Below are positions 27,471 to 36,111 of a stretch of 64,000 nucleotides of DNA, in pieces. The notes under the pieces were generated by a model, which worked only from the letters and a program-made list of their open reading frames with translations, had not been told where the DNA came from and searched no databases. Where the stretch lies: positions 31,515-95,514 of the forward strand of contig NZ_SNWX01000010.1 in NCBI RefSeq assembly GCF_004362045.1, in the 5' to 3' direction. Each line of letters starts with the position of its first letter. Position 1 is the stretch's first letter. Source of the stretch: Halanaerobium saccharolyticum (lineage in GTDB: Bacteria; Bacillota; Halanaerobiia; Halanaerobiales; Halanaerobiaceae). Both the position numbers and the translations under genes were made by a program.

Positions 27471-28622
27471 TTATTTCTCTAATTTAAATCTCAAAATCTG
27501 ATCATCATTCTCACGCGGTCTACCCCGGCCATCAAGATTATTGGTTAAAAAGTAAAGATATCCATCCGGACCAACTACAGCTGTTCTGATCCGACCATAA
27601 ATTGAATTTCCCCTACCATTATTAAATAAATGTTCAATACTTTCCACATTATATTGATCACTGTTTCTATTAAGTCCAATTCTGACCAGCGATTCGCTGC
27701 GCAGGGTTCCCACATATAATTTACCCTGATAAAAAGTGATTCCAGAAGGAGGAACAGAATTTTTCCACATGATTAGAGGATTTGCATATTCGCCATCTTC
27801 AAAATAACCAATTTTGTCCGGCCAGCCGAAATTGCTTCCTGCCTCAACAACTTTAATTCGATCTTTTGCCCTTAAGCCATCTTCTCCAGAAGGACCGTGA
27901 TCAGAGATAAAGAGATCTCCTGTTTCTGGATGCCAGGCAATTCCCTGAGGATTACGGTGGCCCAGACTGTAAACTGGAGAGTTTCCAAATGGATTATCAG
28001 CAGGAATTGTACCTTCTGGAGTCAGACGCAGAATTTTGCCTCCCAGGTTATTTAAATCCTGAGCAATTTCTCGATTAAAGGTATCTCCAGTTGTAATATA
28101 GAGCATTCCATCTGGACCAAAGGCAATTCGTCCTCCATTATGATTGTTTCCGGCGGGAATCTGATCAATGATAATTTCTTCTTCAACTGCCTGGTTACCC
28201 TGATCAGTAAACCTGGAAACTCTATTGTATAGCTCTCCATTACTGCTGGTATAGGTATACATCAAATAAATATAGGGTTTTTCTGGAAAATCAGGGTGGT
28301 GGGTCATTCCCATTAAACCCCCTTCACCGTGAGATTCAATATTTAGTTCCAGATAGGCTTCATTCTTTAGTTTTCCATCTACAACCTGCAGCACTGTGCC
28401 ATCTCTTTCGGTAATTAAAGCTCGCTTACTTTCCGGCAGAAAAACTAATTCCCAGGGGACATTAAGATTCTGCTGCCAGGCTTCAACTTCAATACTATCT
28501 GGATTCAGTATATATTCATCTTCTACCTTCTGAGGAAACTGACCGACTCTAATCTGTGCCTGAACTGAAAGTGATAAAGTGAGAATTAACGTTAAGATTA
28601 TAAAAAACGCTTTCCTTTTCAT
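27471..28622 (-). CDS. Secreted aldose-type sugar dehydrogenase (PQQ/sorbosone dehydrogenase fold)
   Basis: A 383-residue exported six-bladed beta-propeller of the glucose/sorbosone dehydrogenase family (YliI/aldose sugar dehydrogenase group). The signal peptide is at 1-22 (ending VQAQ). Family signatures include LNVPWELVFLP, GLMGMTHHPDF, NHNGGRIAFGPDGMLYITTGD, SLGHRNPQGIAWHP, SDHGPSGEDGL and GPDGYLYFLTNN. It would oxidise aldoses outside the cytoplasm, using PQQ in characterised members. PQQ use in a strict anaerobe is doubtful, so the cofactor should be left open. Single gene, site GGAGGGAG. Confidence 0.85.
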   Translation of the reverse strand: MKRKAFFIILTLILTLSLSVQAQIRVGQFPQKVEDEYILNPDSIEVEAWQQNLNVPWELVFLPESKRALITERDGTVLQVVDGKLKNEAYLELNIESHGEGGLMGMTHHPDFPEKPYIYLMYTYTSSNGELYNRVSRFTDQGNQAVEEEIIIDQIPAGNNHNGGRIAFGPDGMLYITTGDTFNREIAQDLNNLGGKILRLTPEGTIPADNPFGNSPVYSLGHRNPQGIAWHPETGDLFISDHGPSGEDGLRAKDRIKVVEAGSNFGWPDKIGYFEDGEYANPLIMWKNSVPPSGITFYQGKLYVGTLRSESLVRIGLNRNSDQYNVESIEHLFNNGRGNSIYGRIRTAVVGPDGYLYFLTNNLDGRGRPRENDDQILRFKLEK

Positions 28623-28831
28623 ATTTACTCCCTCCAGATTTTTGTAATTAAATATTCGAAGTTTCTTTCATCTTTATTTCTAATTATATTACTTACAGGT
28701 GCTGATTTCTAAAAAGCGTTTAACATTTTCAGAAAATTATTTACAGGCTGTTAATTTACAATTTACAATGCTGTAATAATCGGGTGATATGATTGAGTAG
28801 AGGAACAATTTAGGAAGGGGGGAAGTAAACT

Positions 28832-29746
28832 ATGAATAAAATTGGAGATATTTGTAGAGAAAATAGAGGAGTGACAGTACCAATTTCTGCCAGGACCAAA
28901 AATCTGGTAGACATTTTTAACCTTAATAATATCCAGAGTATTGTTGTACTTAAAGAAGAGCGGGCAGCTGGATTGGTTATGAGAGATAAGCTTTTTTATC
29001 GTCTGGGCAGTAGATTTGGCTATAATCTATATATGCAGAAAAATGTAAACGTAGTTATGGATAGTAAGCCGCTGATTATAGATTTTGATGAGCCGGTTCT
29101 TAAAGTTTCTCAAATAGCAATGAGGCGTCCACAGGAAAAAATTTATGATTCAATAATAATTACTAAAAATAATAAATACTACGGTATTTTGTCGATTAAA
29201 GACCTATTAATAGAAGTTTCAGAATTAAAGATAAAAACTGCCAGAAACGCTAACCCCTTAACTGGTCTGCCCGGGAACTTAACTATAGAGTCTGAAATAA
29301 AAGAAAAAATAAAAAGCGGAGAAAAGTTTTCTGTTCTTTATCTGGATCTTGATAATTTTAAAGCATATAATGACAGTTATGGTTATCGTAAAGGTGATGA
29401 GGTTATTAATTACACTGCAGAAGTACTTAATAACTGTGCTCAAAAAATTATGGGGGAGACTTTTCTCGGGCATATTGGAGGAGATGATTTTGTAATAATC
29501 ACTGAGGCTGAAGATGATGAATACCTGGCAGAATTAATCATTGAAAAATTTGATGTAGGGATTTGTAGATTTTTTAAAAGCAAAGACGTATTGAGAGGAT
29601 ATATTGTTTGTCCTGATCGTCAGCATAAAATTGTTAATATTCCTCTGACTTCAATTTCAATTGCGATAGTTTTGAATAGTGATAGAAAGTTAAAAAATCA
29701 TCTAGAAATTAGTGATCGAGCTGCAGAATTTGATGCTGCTGGCTGA
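28832..29746 (+). CDS. CBS-GGDEF protein, C-terminally truncated
   Basis: A 304-residue cytoplasmic protein. Residues about 8-130 form a pair of CBS domains. The GGDEF-type domain (about 140-300) contains PLTGLPGNLTIE and HIGGDDFVII, a GGDDF variant of the active loop. Full-length relatives in clostridia continue past the motif LEISDRAAE with a further helix; here the frame ends five residues later, after reading into foreign sequence. The overlapping HD-GYP fragment downstream is in another frame. The simplest explanation is a deletion that fused two cyclic-di-GMP genes. The remaining domain may still bind nucleotide, but activity is uncertain. Confidence 0.75.
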   Translation: MNKIGDICRENRGVTVPISARTKNLVDIFNLNNIQSIVVLKEERAAGLVMRDKLFYRLGSRFGYNLYMQKNVNVVMDSKPLIIDFDEPVLKVSQIAMRRPQEKIYDSIIITKNNKYYGILSIKDLLIEVSELKIKTARNANPLTGLPGNLTIESEIKEKIKSGEKFSVLYLDLDNFKAYNDSYGYRKGDEVINYTAEVLNNCAQKIMGETFLGHIGGDDFVIITEAEDDEYLAELIIEKFDVGICRFFKSKDVLRGYIVCPDRQHKIVNIPLTSISIAIVLNSDRKLKNHLEISDRAAEFDAAG

Positions 29747-30140
29747 GCTTCATGACCTGGGAAAAATAGTTATTTCGAATGATATTTTATTTAATGATGG
29801 TCCTTTAAATGAAAGTGAGTGGCAGCAGATCAAAGAACATCCGGTGACAGGTTTTCAAATTGCCTATACTTCTTTAGATATGGTCGATGTAGCGGAAGGA
29901 ATATTAACTCATCATGAGTGGTGGGATGGAAGTGGTTATCCTCTGGCTTTAAAAGGAGAAGATATACCTCTGGCAGCCAGGATAATTGCCTTAGTTGATG
30001 CCTATGATGTAATGAAATATGGACGAAATTACAAAAAGGCAATGAGTGACCAGGAAATCATCGAAGAGTTAACGATAAGCTCCGGGATTCAGTTTGATCC
30101 ACTTTTAGTAAAGATGTTTATTGATTTAAATTTCAAGTAA
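29712..30140 (+). pseudogene. HD-GYP phosphodiesterase fragment lacking its N-terminal part
   Basis: A 142-residue open frame from GTG 29712, overlapping the end of the CBS-GGDEF frame. It carries the later two-thirds of an HD-GYP cyclic-di-GMP phosphodiesterase domain: LLAELHDLGKI (the HD pair), then WQQIKEHPVTGFQI, the signature HHEWWDGSGYP and ARIIALVDAYDVM. The first helix with the leading metal-ligand His, and any sensor domain, are absent. It has no proper ribosome site. It is best read as the 3' half of a second gene joined to the first by deletion. A terminator follows at 30174. Confidence 0.75.
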
Positions 30141-30173
30141 GTCACTTAAAACTAAATAGGTTGTAATCTTAAG

Positions 30174-30206
30174 ACAGTTTCTATTTTTAGATGAAACTGT
30201 TTTTTA
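30174..30206 (+). terminator. Terminator after the HD-GYP fragment
   Basis: ACAGTTTC (30174-30181) pairs with GAAACTGT (30193-30200), followed by TTTTTT. Confidence 0.8.
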
Positions 30207-30209
30207 TTA

Positions 30210-30238
30210 TTGACAAACTAACAATCGTTAGTTATAAT
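30210..30238 (+). promoter_or_regulatory. Consensus promoter with TetR-type operator in the spacer
   Basis: TTGACA (30210-30215), 17 bases, TATAAT (30233-30238). The spacer is filled by the perfect inverted repeat AACTAAC-AATC-GTTAGTT (30216-30233). A repressor bound there would block RNA polymerase. The TetR gene begins 66 bases downstream, so autoregulation of the whole 30.3-35.1 kb operon is likely. Confidence 0.85.
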
Positions 30239-30303
30239 TAAAAGATAATAGATGATTGAAGTAAATTAATTATTAGATAAGATTTTAAACTGGAGGTGAA
30301 AAG

Positions 30304-30894
30304 ATGGCTTCTACTAGAGAAAAAATTTTAAATGAGTCATTAGATTTATTTGCAGAAAATGGATACCATGGAACTTCAATGCGAGAGATAGCTAAAGCAG
30401 TTGGAATTAAGGGCAGTTCAATTTATAATCACTTCAGCGGTAAAGAGGAGATTTTTTCAGAACTCTTTAATTATCTGGCACCTCTAAATTTGAAGTCCGG
30501 AAAATTTAGGACCAAACTTCAGGCAGCAGAAGTTGATCCATTTGAAACTCTTAATTATTTTGGCGATATTGTAATTAAGGAGATGCAGAATCAAAAGAAA
30601 GTCAAACTTCTAAAAATGATGCTTAAGGAGAATAATAATCCGGTTGTTAAAAAACAACTTCAGGGTAGAATGGAAAATAACATAGAAAGAGTTACTATTT
30701 TCTTTACTGGACTACAGCAGGAGGGGAAAATTAGAAGTGATTTAGATCCAGAATTTACAGCAAATGAATTTGTCGGTGATCTGATATATTACAGAATGCG
30801 GTATTTACTTTTTGAACTCGACAGTTTTGAAGAATTGAAAACAGCTACCAAAAAGCATATTAGTTTTTTCTGGGAGAATATCAGAGACAATTAA
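30304..30894 (+). CDS. TetR/AcrR-family repressor of the envelope export operon
   Basis: A 196-residue regulator. The N-terminal DNA-binding domain (about 1-60) reads REKILNESLDLFAENGYHGTSMREIAKAVGIKGSSIYNHFSGKE, split here by class: helix-turn-helix residues 24-45 with the standard TetR ending SIYNHF. The C-terminal ligand domain is variable and suggests a hydrophobic effector, as is usual. It is the first gene of an operon with a LolA-like protein (13 bases on), a beta-barrel protein and an MMPL exporter. Its promoter contains a perfect operator-like repeat. It probably senses a lipid or toxic hydrophobic compound exported by those proteins. Confidence 0.88.
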   Translation: MASTREKILNESLDLFAENGYHGTSMREIAKAVGIKGSSIYNHFSGKEEIFSELFNYLAPLNLKSGKFRTKLQAAEVDPFETLNYFGDIVIKEMQNQKKVKLLKMMLKENNNPVVKKQLQGRMENNIERVTIFFTGLQQEGKIRSDLDPEFTANEFVGDLIYYRMRYLLFELDSFEELKTATKKHISFFWENIRDN

Positions 30895-30907
30895 GGAGGA
30901 GGAAAAA

Positions 30908-31678
30908 ATGCTTAAAAAAATTACGATTTTCTTTTTAATATTATTCTTTTTTATATCTCAGCTCAGTCTGGCTCAAAAATTAGATGGAAATCAGGTCTTA
31001 GAAAAGGTAGAATCTTCGCGGCAGGCGAAAAGCCATAAGATGAAAATGGAAATGGAATTATACAGCAGTTCTGGTGATATGAGAAGCAGAGAACTTAATA
31101 ATTATCGACTGGAAGGGGAAGTTGAGCGGTCTCTAATGCAGTTTGCTGAACCTGCTGATATCAGCGGCACCGCCTTTTTGCTGTTAGATGATCAGGCTAA
31201 TAATCAGGAAGATATGTATTTATATTTACCAGCTCTGGGTTCGGTTAGGAAAATATCGGGCAGCCAGAAAAACGGTAATTTTGTTGGCTCAGATTTGACC
31301 TATAATGATCTCAGTATTTTTAGTGGAGCTAATTTTAGAGATAATTATCAGGCAGAAATGATATCGGAAGATAATGGGATAATTGAGCTGCAACTGGAAA
31401 TTACTGATCCTGATATTGACTACAGCTATGGCAAAATGTGGGTCAGAAAAGACCTCTGGCTGGCAGAAAAAATAGAGTATTATGATCAGCAGGAGGAGTT
31501 GTTAAAGGTTATCACTTTAAGTAACTTTGACGAAATTGATGGTAACCGACTGGCCCGCAGAATAGAGGTAGAAAATATTCAAAAAGAAAGCAGAACAATT
31601 TTAAAGCTGGTGGAAGTAGATTTTGATCCAGAACTTGACCCCGGTATCTTTACAACCCGCTATCTGCAGCGTCAATAA
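30908..31678 (+). CDS. Periplasmic LolA-like outer-membrane lipoprotein-sorting protein
   Basis: A 256-residue exported protein with a signal peptide (about 1-22, ending LSLAQ). The mature part matches the LolA-like domain found beside MMPL exporters: KMKMEMELYSSSGDMRSRELNNY, DISGTAFLLLDDQ, MYLYLPALGSVRKISGSQK, SDLTYNDL and IEYYDQQEELLKVITL. It is probably a periplasmic carrier that passes a lipid or lipoprotein from the exporter to the outer membrane. It starts 13 bases after tetR and is followed by the barrel protein, supporting one trans-envelope unit. The cargo is not known. Confidence 0.82.
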   Translation: MLKKITIFFLILFFFISQLSLAQKLDGNQVLEKVESSRQAKSHKMKMEMELYSSSGDMRSRELNNYRLEGEVERSLMQFAEPADISGTAFLLLDDQANNQEDMYLYLPALGSVRKISGSQKNGNFVGSDLTYNDLSIFSGANFRDNYQAEMISEDNGIIELQLEITDPDIDYSYGKMWVRKDLWLAEKIEYYDQQEELLKVITLSNFDEIDGNRLARRIEVENIQKESRTILKLVEVDFDPELDPGIFTTRYLQRQ

Positions 31679-31724
31679 GTCAATAAGTTAATTAGTCTGC
31701 AGAATTTTGAGGAGGTAAGCAATA

Positions 31725-32819
31725 ATGAAAAATATCAGCCCAAAAATCAAACTAAATGATTTATTTTCTATTTTAGTTTTGACTTTAATTTTAAGCCTTG
31801 TTCTTACATTTAACCTGAGTGCAGCTTCTTACAGCGGAGAAATGAGTACTTCTCTTATCTATGAACAGGAAGCTGAGCGCTGGCAGGATCAAAGTTGGCT
31901 GGAACTGGATTTTCAGCAGGATCTGGGAGCAGATTTAAACTATTATTTAAAAGGGAGCTTAAGTTTAGATAGCTATTATCAGCAGAATCAAAAAGAAAGA
32001 GAAGTTGATTTTGAGCTTAAAGAAGCCTATCTAAATTATTATACATCTAAGATTGACTGGAGGCTGGGTAGACAAAATTTTAGCTGGGGCAGTTCCTATA
32101 ATATTAATCCTCTCAATTATTTTAATCCAATTGATCAGGGTGCAATTGATCCTTTTCAGAGTCGGGAGGCAGTTGATGGAATCAGAGCAGCCTATTATCC
32201 TAATTTTAATTGGAAGCTGACAGGGGTTTTAACTCAACATGCAGAAATTGATGAACTGCAGACTGCAGTCCAGGTAATCCGCAGGCGCTGGCGGGGTTAT
32301 GATCTTGCTGCCTCTGTTTTTAGTGGCAATAGCCTGCAGTCGGTTCCCGGGGCGAGCGATTTTTATCCTGAAGTTAACAAAATTGGATTTGATTTTAAGG
32401 GAGATTTCAGCAGCAAGAATATAGGTCTTTTTTCCGAAGTTGTCTACAGTGATTATCAGGATTCCAGGCTGGAAAGTACCAATGAGTTAATCATTGGTCT
32501 GGATTATAAATTCGATAATAATCTTTATCTTCTGGGACAATATTATTACCAGCAGCTGCCTCCTGTCCAGGCGGAAGCAAATCAGCTGCTAATTTTGAGG
32601 GCCGAAAAGCCTTTTGCCAATTTTCATAAATGGGAGCTCAATTTGATTTCTGACCTCAAAGAAGGAATGTCTCTGCTCCGGCCTAAAGTTATCTTTTCTT
32701 TAAATGAAGGCCTTGATTTAGAAAGTGGAGCCGTTATTAAGCTTAATCAGAAAAGAGAAAGCAGTTTAAATCGACTAAATCAGGAACTAATTTATCTTTC
32801 TTTTAGTAAATACTTTTAG
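31725..32819 (+). CDS. Outer-membrane beta-barrel protein of the MMPL/LolA operon
   Basis: A 364-residue exported protein with a long signal region (about 1-33, ending LSAAS). The rest is alternating polar/aromatic beta strands (YYLKGSLSLDSYYQQ, YLNYYTSKIDWRLGRQNFSW, YLLGQYYYQQ). It ends in FSKYF with a terminal Phe, the usual barrel-insertion signal. The WRLGRQNFSWGSS stretch is typical of DUF1302-like barrels. A true outer membrane is implied, which fits Halanaerobiales among Firmicutes. It probably acts as the outer-membrane receiver or channel for the exporter next to it. I do not recognise a characterised homologue. Confidence 0.7.
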   Translation: MKNISPKIKLNDLFSILVLTLILSLVLTFNLSAASYSGEMSTSLIYEQEAERWQDQSWLELDFQQDLGADLNYYLKGSLSLDSYYQQNQKEREVDFELKEAYLNYYTSKIDWRLGRQNFSWGSSYNINPLNYFNPIDQGAIDPFQSREAVDGIRAAYYPNFNWKLTGVLTQHAEIDELQTAVQVIRRRWRGYDLAASVFSGNSLQSVPGASDFYPEVNKIGFDFKGDFSSKNIGLFSEVVYSDYQDSRLESTNELIIGLDYKFDNNLYLLGQYYYQQLPPVQAEANQLLILRAEKPFANFHKWELNLISDLKEGMSLLRPKVIFSLNEGLDLESGAVIKLNQKRESSLNRLNQELIYLSFSKYF

Positions 32820-32836
32820 CAGAGGAGCTGATCTGA

Positions 32837-35143
32837 ATGCTGCAGAAGATAATAGAAAAAATTTCATCACTGGCAGTTAAACATCCGCTTCCAGTAATTT
32901 TAATCTTTATTTTAATAACACTTTTTTCACTTTATAATTTACAGGCAATCGAGGTAGATACAGCAATTAAGAGTCAAATTCCGGAGTCTATGCCCTCTCG
33001 AACTAAAATAGAAGAAATCGAAAATATATTTGGTGGAACTGAAATGATTATGCTGACAGTTGAGGCAGAAGATGTGCTGGAGGCTGAGCTGCTCAAGAAA
33101 CTTCGTTTTATTTCAGACGAGTTAGAAAAACTGGCAGAAGTTGATAAAGTCAACAGTCCCTTTACAGTAAATATTATTGAGGGTAGAGATGATGAATTAT
33201 TGATAGAAAGCGCTGTCAACACTATTCCAACAAATGAATCTGAAAAAGAAAATTTGCGAGAGCGGCTTGCAAATAGCGAACTGGTCATGGGTTCAGTTTT
33301 TGCCAGAAACTTTAAGGCAGTTAATATTGCTGTTATACTGGCTGAAGACTTTGATGATGCAGAGATCAAGAAAAAAATTAATACTATTTTGGCAGCAGCA
33401 GACGAACAATTTCCAGCTGAAGGAAGTATATTAAAGTCCGGACTGCCAATCATAAGAGCCTTAAATGCAGAAATTATGCAGCAGGATATGAGGCTTTTAA
33501 TGCCGCTGGGCTTAGTTATTATGTTGATTTTTCTTTTCCTCTGTTTTAAACAGCTGCGGGGTGTCATTTTACCATTTACAGTTGTTATAATGTCAATAAT
33601 TTTTTCTTTATCTCTGCTGCCGCTTCTGGGCTGGAAGTTTCAGCTGATGACAGTTATTTTACCTGTAATTTTAATTGCGGTAACCAATGATTACGGAATT
33701 CATATTATTGCAGCTTATCAGGAACTGGCAGTTGAGCAGAAAAATTCAGTTCAGGTAAGCAGAAATTCTGTTTTAAAGCTGGGAGCTCCAGTAATTGCTG
33801 CGGGAATTACAACTGTTGTCGGTCTGCTTTCACTTTCCAGTCATATTATTGTCCCGGCTCGAGAATTGGGAGTGCTGGCAGGAGCGGGAATTGCTTTTGC
33901 GCTTTTGGCCAGTCTATTATTTATACCGGCAGTTTTATCTCTGCTGCAAGTTAAAACTCCACTCAAAAATTATGAGGTTGGGGCTGAAAATAATAAAGAA
34001 ATTAGCAGAAAAGGAATTATAGACAGGATCCTGTTTAAAATCGCTGATCTGGTTGGCAAAAATGCTAAAAGGATTTTAATTTTTAGTGTTTTAATTATTC
34101 TGCTTCTTTCTGCCGGGCTGCTGCAGCTGCAGGTTGACACCAACCCAATTAATTTCTATGAAAAAGAGTCTGAGATTGTGCGGGCTACAGAAATAGTTAA
34201 TCAGCATTTTGGTGGTGCAAATTCTATTTCTGTAGTTGCCAGAGGTAATATTACTCAGTCGGAGATGATGCAGAAAATTAGTGATTTTGAGCTTGCAATT
34301 AAAGAATTTGAAAATGTAGGAGAAGTAAGCGCAGTTTCAACAATCATTAGAACTATGAATAGAGAACTTCACAATGGTCAGCCAGAATTTAAAAAAATAC
34401 CTGAGACTGATTCTGCTCTATCTCAGTATTTACTTCTTTTTTCTATGTCAGGTGATCTTGATAAGCTGATTGATTTTAGAGAAGAAAATGCTCTGATAAC
34501 AGCGAGAATTAAAACTAACAGCACAGAAGAAATAAGAGGGGTTCTCAATAAAATTGAAAATGAAGCTCAAAATTATGGAGATGGCACATTTCCTTTAATA
34601 GGAGGTTTTGGAGATCTGCTGTCCGAACTGGTCAATGCCGTTGTTCGCGGCCAGATAACCAGTCTTTTTCTTTCAATAATTCTGGTTGCAGTTGTTGTAA
34701 TGCTTTTATTTAAATCTTTTACAGCCGGTGTTTATACATCAGTTCCTCTGATAACTGCTTTAGTCTCTTTATTTTCGCTGATGGGCTTTTTAAATATCAA
34801 ACTCGATATGATTACCACTATGCTTTCTTCGATAATGATCGGAGTCGGAGTTGATTATACCATTCATTTTCTCTGGCGCTATCGCGAAGAAAGAAGAAAT
34901 TTATCCAAAAAAGAAGCTCTGGTCGAAACTCTTACAACTTCAGGCCGGGGGATAACTTTCAATGCTCTTTCTGTAATAGTTGGATTTTCAGTTCTTTTTG
35001 TTTCCGGGTTTTTACCGGTTAAATTCTTTGCCTTTTTAGTAACAGTTTCTATTGCCACCTGTTTAATTGGAGCGTTGCTGATTCTTCCGGCTTTAGTCCT
35101 TGTTTTTGAGCCTGATTTTTTGAACGAAAGTAAAAAACGATAG
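32837..35143 (+). CDS. RND-superfamily (MMPL) lipid/hydrophobe exporter
   Basis: A 768-residue inner-membrane protein with the doubled RND plan: a membrane segment at about 18-35, a periplasmic domain (about 40-210), five segments at about 215-370, then a second copy (segment about 410-430, periplasmic loop to about 605, segments 610-760). Typical MMPL/HpnN motifs are AVTNDYGIHIIAAYQE and IGVGVDYTIHFLWRYREE, giving the proton-relay Asp residues. It follows the barrel gene by 17 bases. Family members export lipids such as hopanoids or mycolates, but the substrate here is unknown. Last gene of the TetR-controlled operon. Confidence 0.85.
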   Translation: MLQKIIEKISSLAVKHPLPVILIFILITLFSLYNLQAIEVDTAIKSQIPESMPSRTKIEEIENIFGGTEMIMLTVEAEDVLEAELLKKLRFISDELEKLAEVDKVNSPFTVNIIEGRDDELLIESAVNTIPTNESEKENLRERLANSELVMGSVFARNFKAVNIAVILAEDFDDAEIKKKINTILAAADEQFPAEGSILKSGLPIIRALNAEIMQQDMRLLMPLGLVIMLIFLFLCFKQLRGVILPFTVVIMSIIFSLSLLPLLGWKFQLMTVILPVILIAVTNDYGIHIIAAYQELAVEQKNSVQVSRNSVLKLGAPVIAAGITTVVGLLSLSSHIIVPARELGVLAGAGIAFALLASLLFIPAVLSLLQVKTPLKNYEVGAENNKEISRKGIIDRILFKIADLVGKNAKRILIFSVLIILLLSAGLLQLQVDTNPINFYEKESEIVRATEIVNQHFGGANSISVVARGNITQSEMMQKISDFELAIKEFENVGEVSAVSTIIRTMNRELHNGQPEFKKIPETDSALSQYLLLFSMSGDLDKLIDFREENALITARIKTNSTEEIRGVLNKIENEAQNYGDGTFPLIGGFGDLLSELVNAVVRGQITSLFLSIILVAVVVMLLFKSFTAGVYTSVPLITALVSLFSLMGFLNIKLDMITTMLSSIMIGVGVDYTIHFLWRYREERRNLSKKEALVETLTTSGRGITFNALSVIVGFSVLFVSGFLPVKFFAFLVTVSIATCLIGALLILPALVLVFEPDFLNESKKR

Positions 35144-35180
35144 GTATCAGGTACCTAAAACGATTTCTGGTACCTGGTAC
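35144..35180 (+). repeat. Inverted repeat after the MMPL gene
   Basis: GTATCAGGTACC (35144-35155) pairs with GGTACCTGGTAC (35169-35180), 12 bp with one G-U pair, loop of 13. There is no T run after it, so it is a weak terminator at best and may have another role. Confidence 0.6.
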
Positions 35181-35220
35181 TTATAAATCTATGATAATAT
35201 ATTTATAAAGGAGTGATAAA

Positions 35221-36111
35221 ATGAAAATTGAAAAAATAAAAATCTTTATTACTTTAGTTGATTTAGAAAGTTATTCTCTGACAGCTGAAAAATTTGAACT
35301 GAGTCAACCAGCAATAAGTATGCAGATTAAATCACTTGAAAAATATTTTGAGACTGAATTACTTAATAAGGAAAATAACAAAATAATTCTTACTCCTGCC
35401 GGAAAAATTGTATATCAGGAAGGGAAAAAAATTGTAAAAAGATGGGGTTATTTGAAGCAGAGAGTTGAAAGCAAAAAAAATATGCAGACAAAAAATTTGA
35501 GAATTGCTTCAAGTACTATTCCGTCGGTATATTTACTACCAGAGATAATTTCAACCCTAAATAATAGAATTGACGCTTTAAAAACAGAGGTTTCAGTTGG
35601 TGACAGCAGGTCGATGATTAATTTATTAGAAAATAGTGAAGTTGATTTGATAGTAGTTGGATATAAACCTCAAAATAGTAAATTTAAATCAGTCGAACTT
35701 TGTAGTGATAATTTGAGTTTAATAGCACCATTAAATCATACTTTAATTGACAAAGGAAAAGTATTTCTGGCTGATCTTCAGAATCAAAAATTGTTGATAA
35801 GGGAGGAAGGATCAGGAACTAGAAAGGCTACCATTTCAGCATTTAAAGAAGCTGATTTAAAATTAGCTGATTTTAATGTTATAAGTCAGCTGGGAAGTAC
35901 AGAGGCAGTAATTTCTGGTGTTGAATCTGGACTGGGAATTTCTTTTATTTCACAAATAGCAGCTAAAAAAGCTGCTATCTGTAGAGGAGTTACTGAAATA
36001 AAAGTTGCAGATGTCGCATATGAGCGTAAATTTTATTTATCCTATAATAAAAACCGTCATGATGATTTTTTAATTAATACTTTTATTGAAGCCGCTAGAG
36101 ATGTTTTATAA
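35221..36111 (+). CDS. LysR-family regulator, probably selenium-metabolism associated
   Basis: A 296-residue LysR protein: winged helix-turn-helix at about 1-60 (YSLTAEKFELSQPAISMQIKSLEKYF) and effector domain at about 90-290. The stretch LRIASSTIPSVYLLPEI is like that of LysR proteins that sit beside selenium genes in clostridia. The adjacent class V aminotransferase, and selD/yedF further on, support the link. Its last codons overlap the end of the convergent aminotransferase gene by 6 bases. The effector is unknown. The LysR class is certain; the selenium link is inferred from likeness and neighbours. Confidence 0.8.
   Translation: MKIEKIKIFITLVDLESYSLTAEKFELSQPAISMQIKSLEKYFETELLNKENNKIILTPAGKIVYQEGKKIVKRWGYLKQRVESKKNMQTKNLRIASSTIPSVYLLPEIISTLNNRIDALKTEVSVGDSRSMINLLENSEVDLIVVGYKPQNSKFKSVELCSDNLSLIAPLNHTLIDKGKVFLADLQNQKLLIREEGSGTRKATISAFKEADLKLADFNVISQLGSTEAVISGVESGLGISFISQIAAKKAAICRGVTEIKVADVAYERKFYLSYNKNRHDDFLINTFIEAARDVL

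Noticed and set aside
35144..35180. Intrinsic terminator after the MMPL gene
   Set aside because: The 12-bp stem is clear, but no T run follows. It is listed as an inverted repeat instead.
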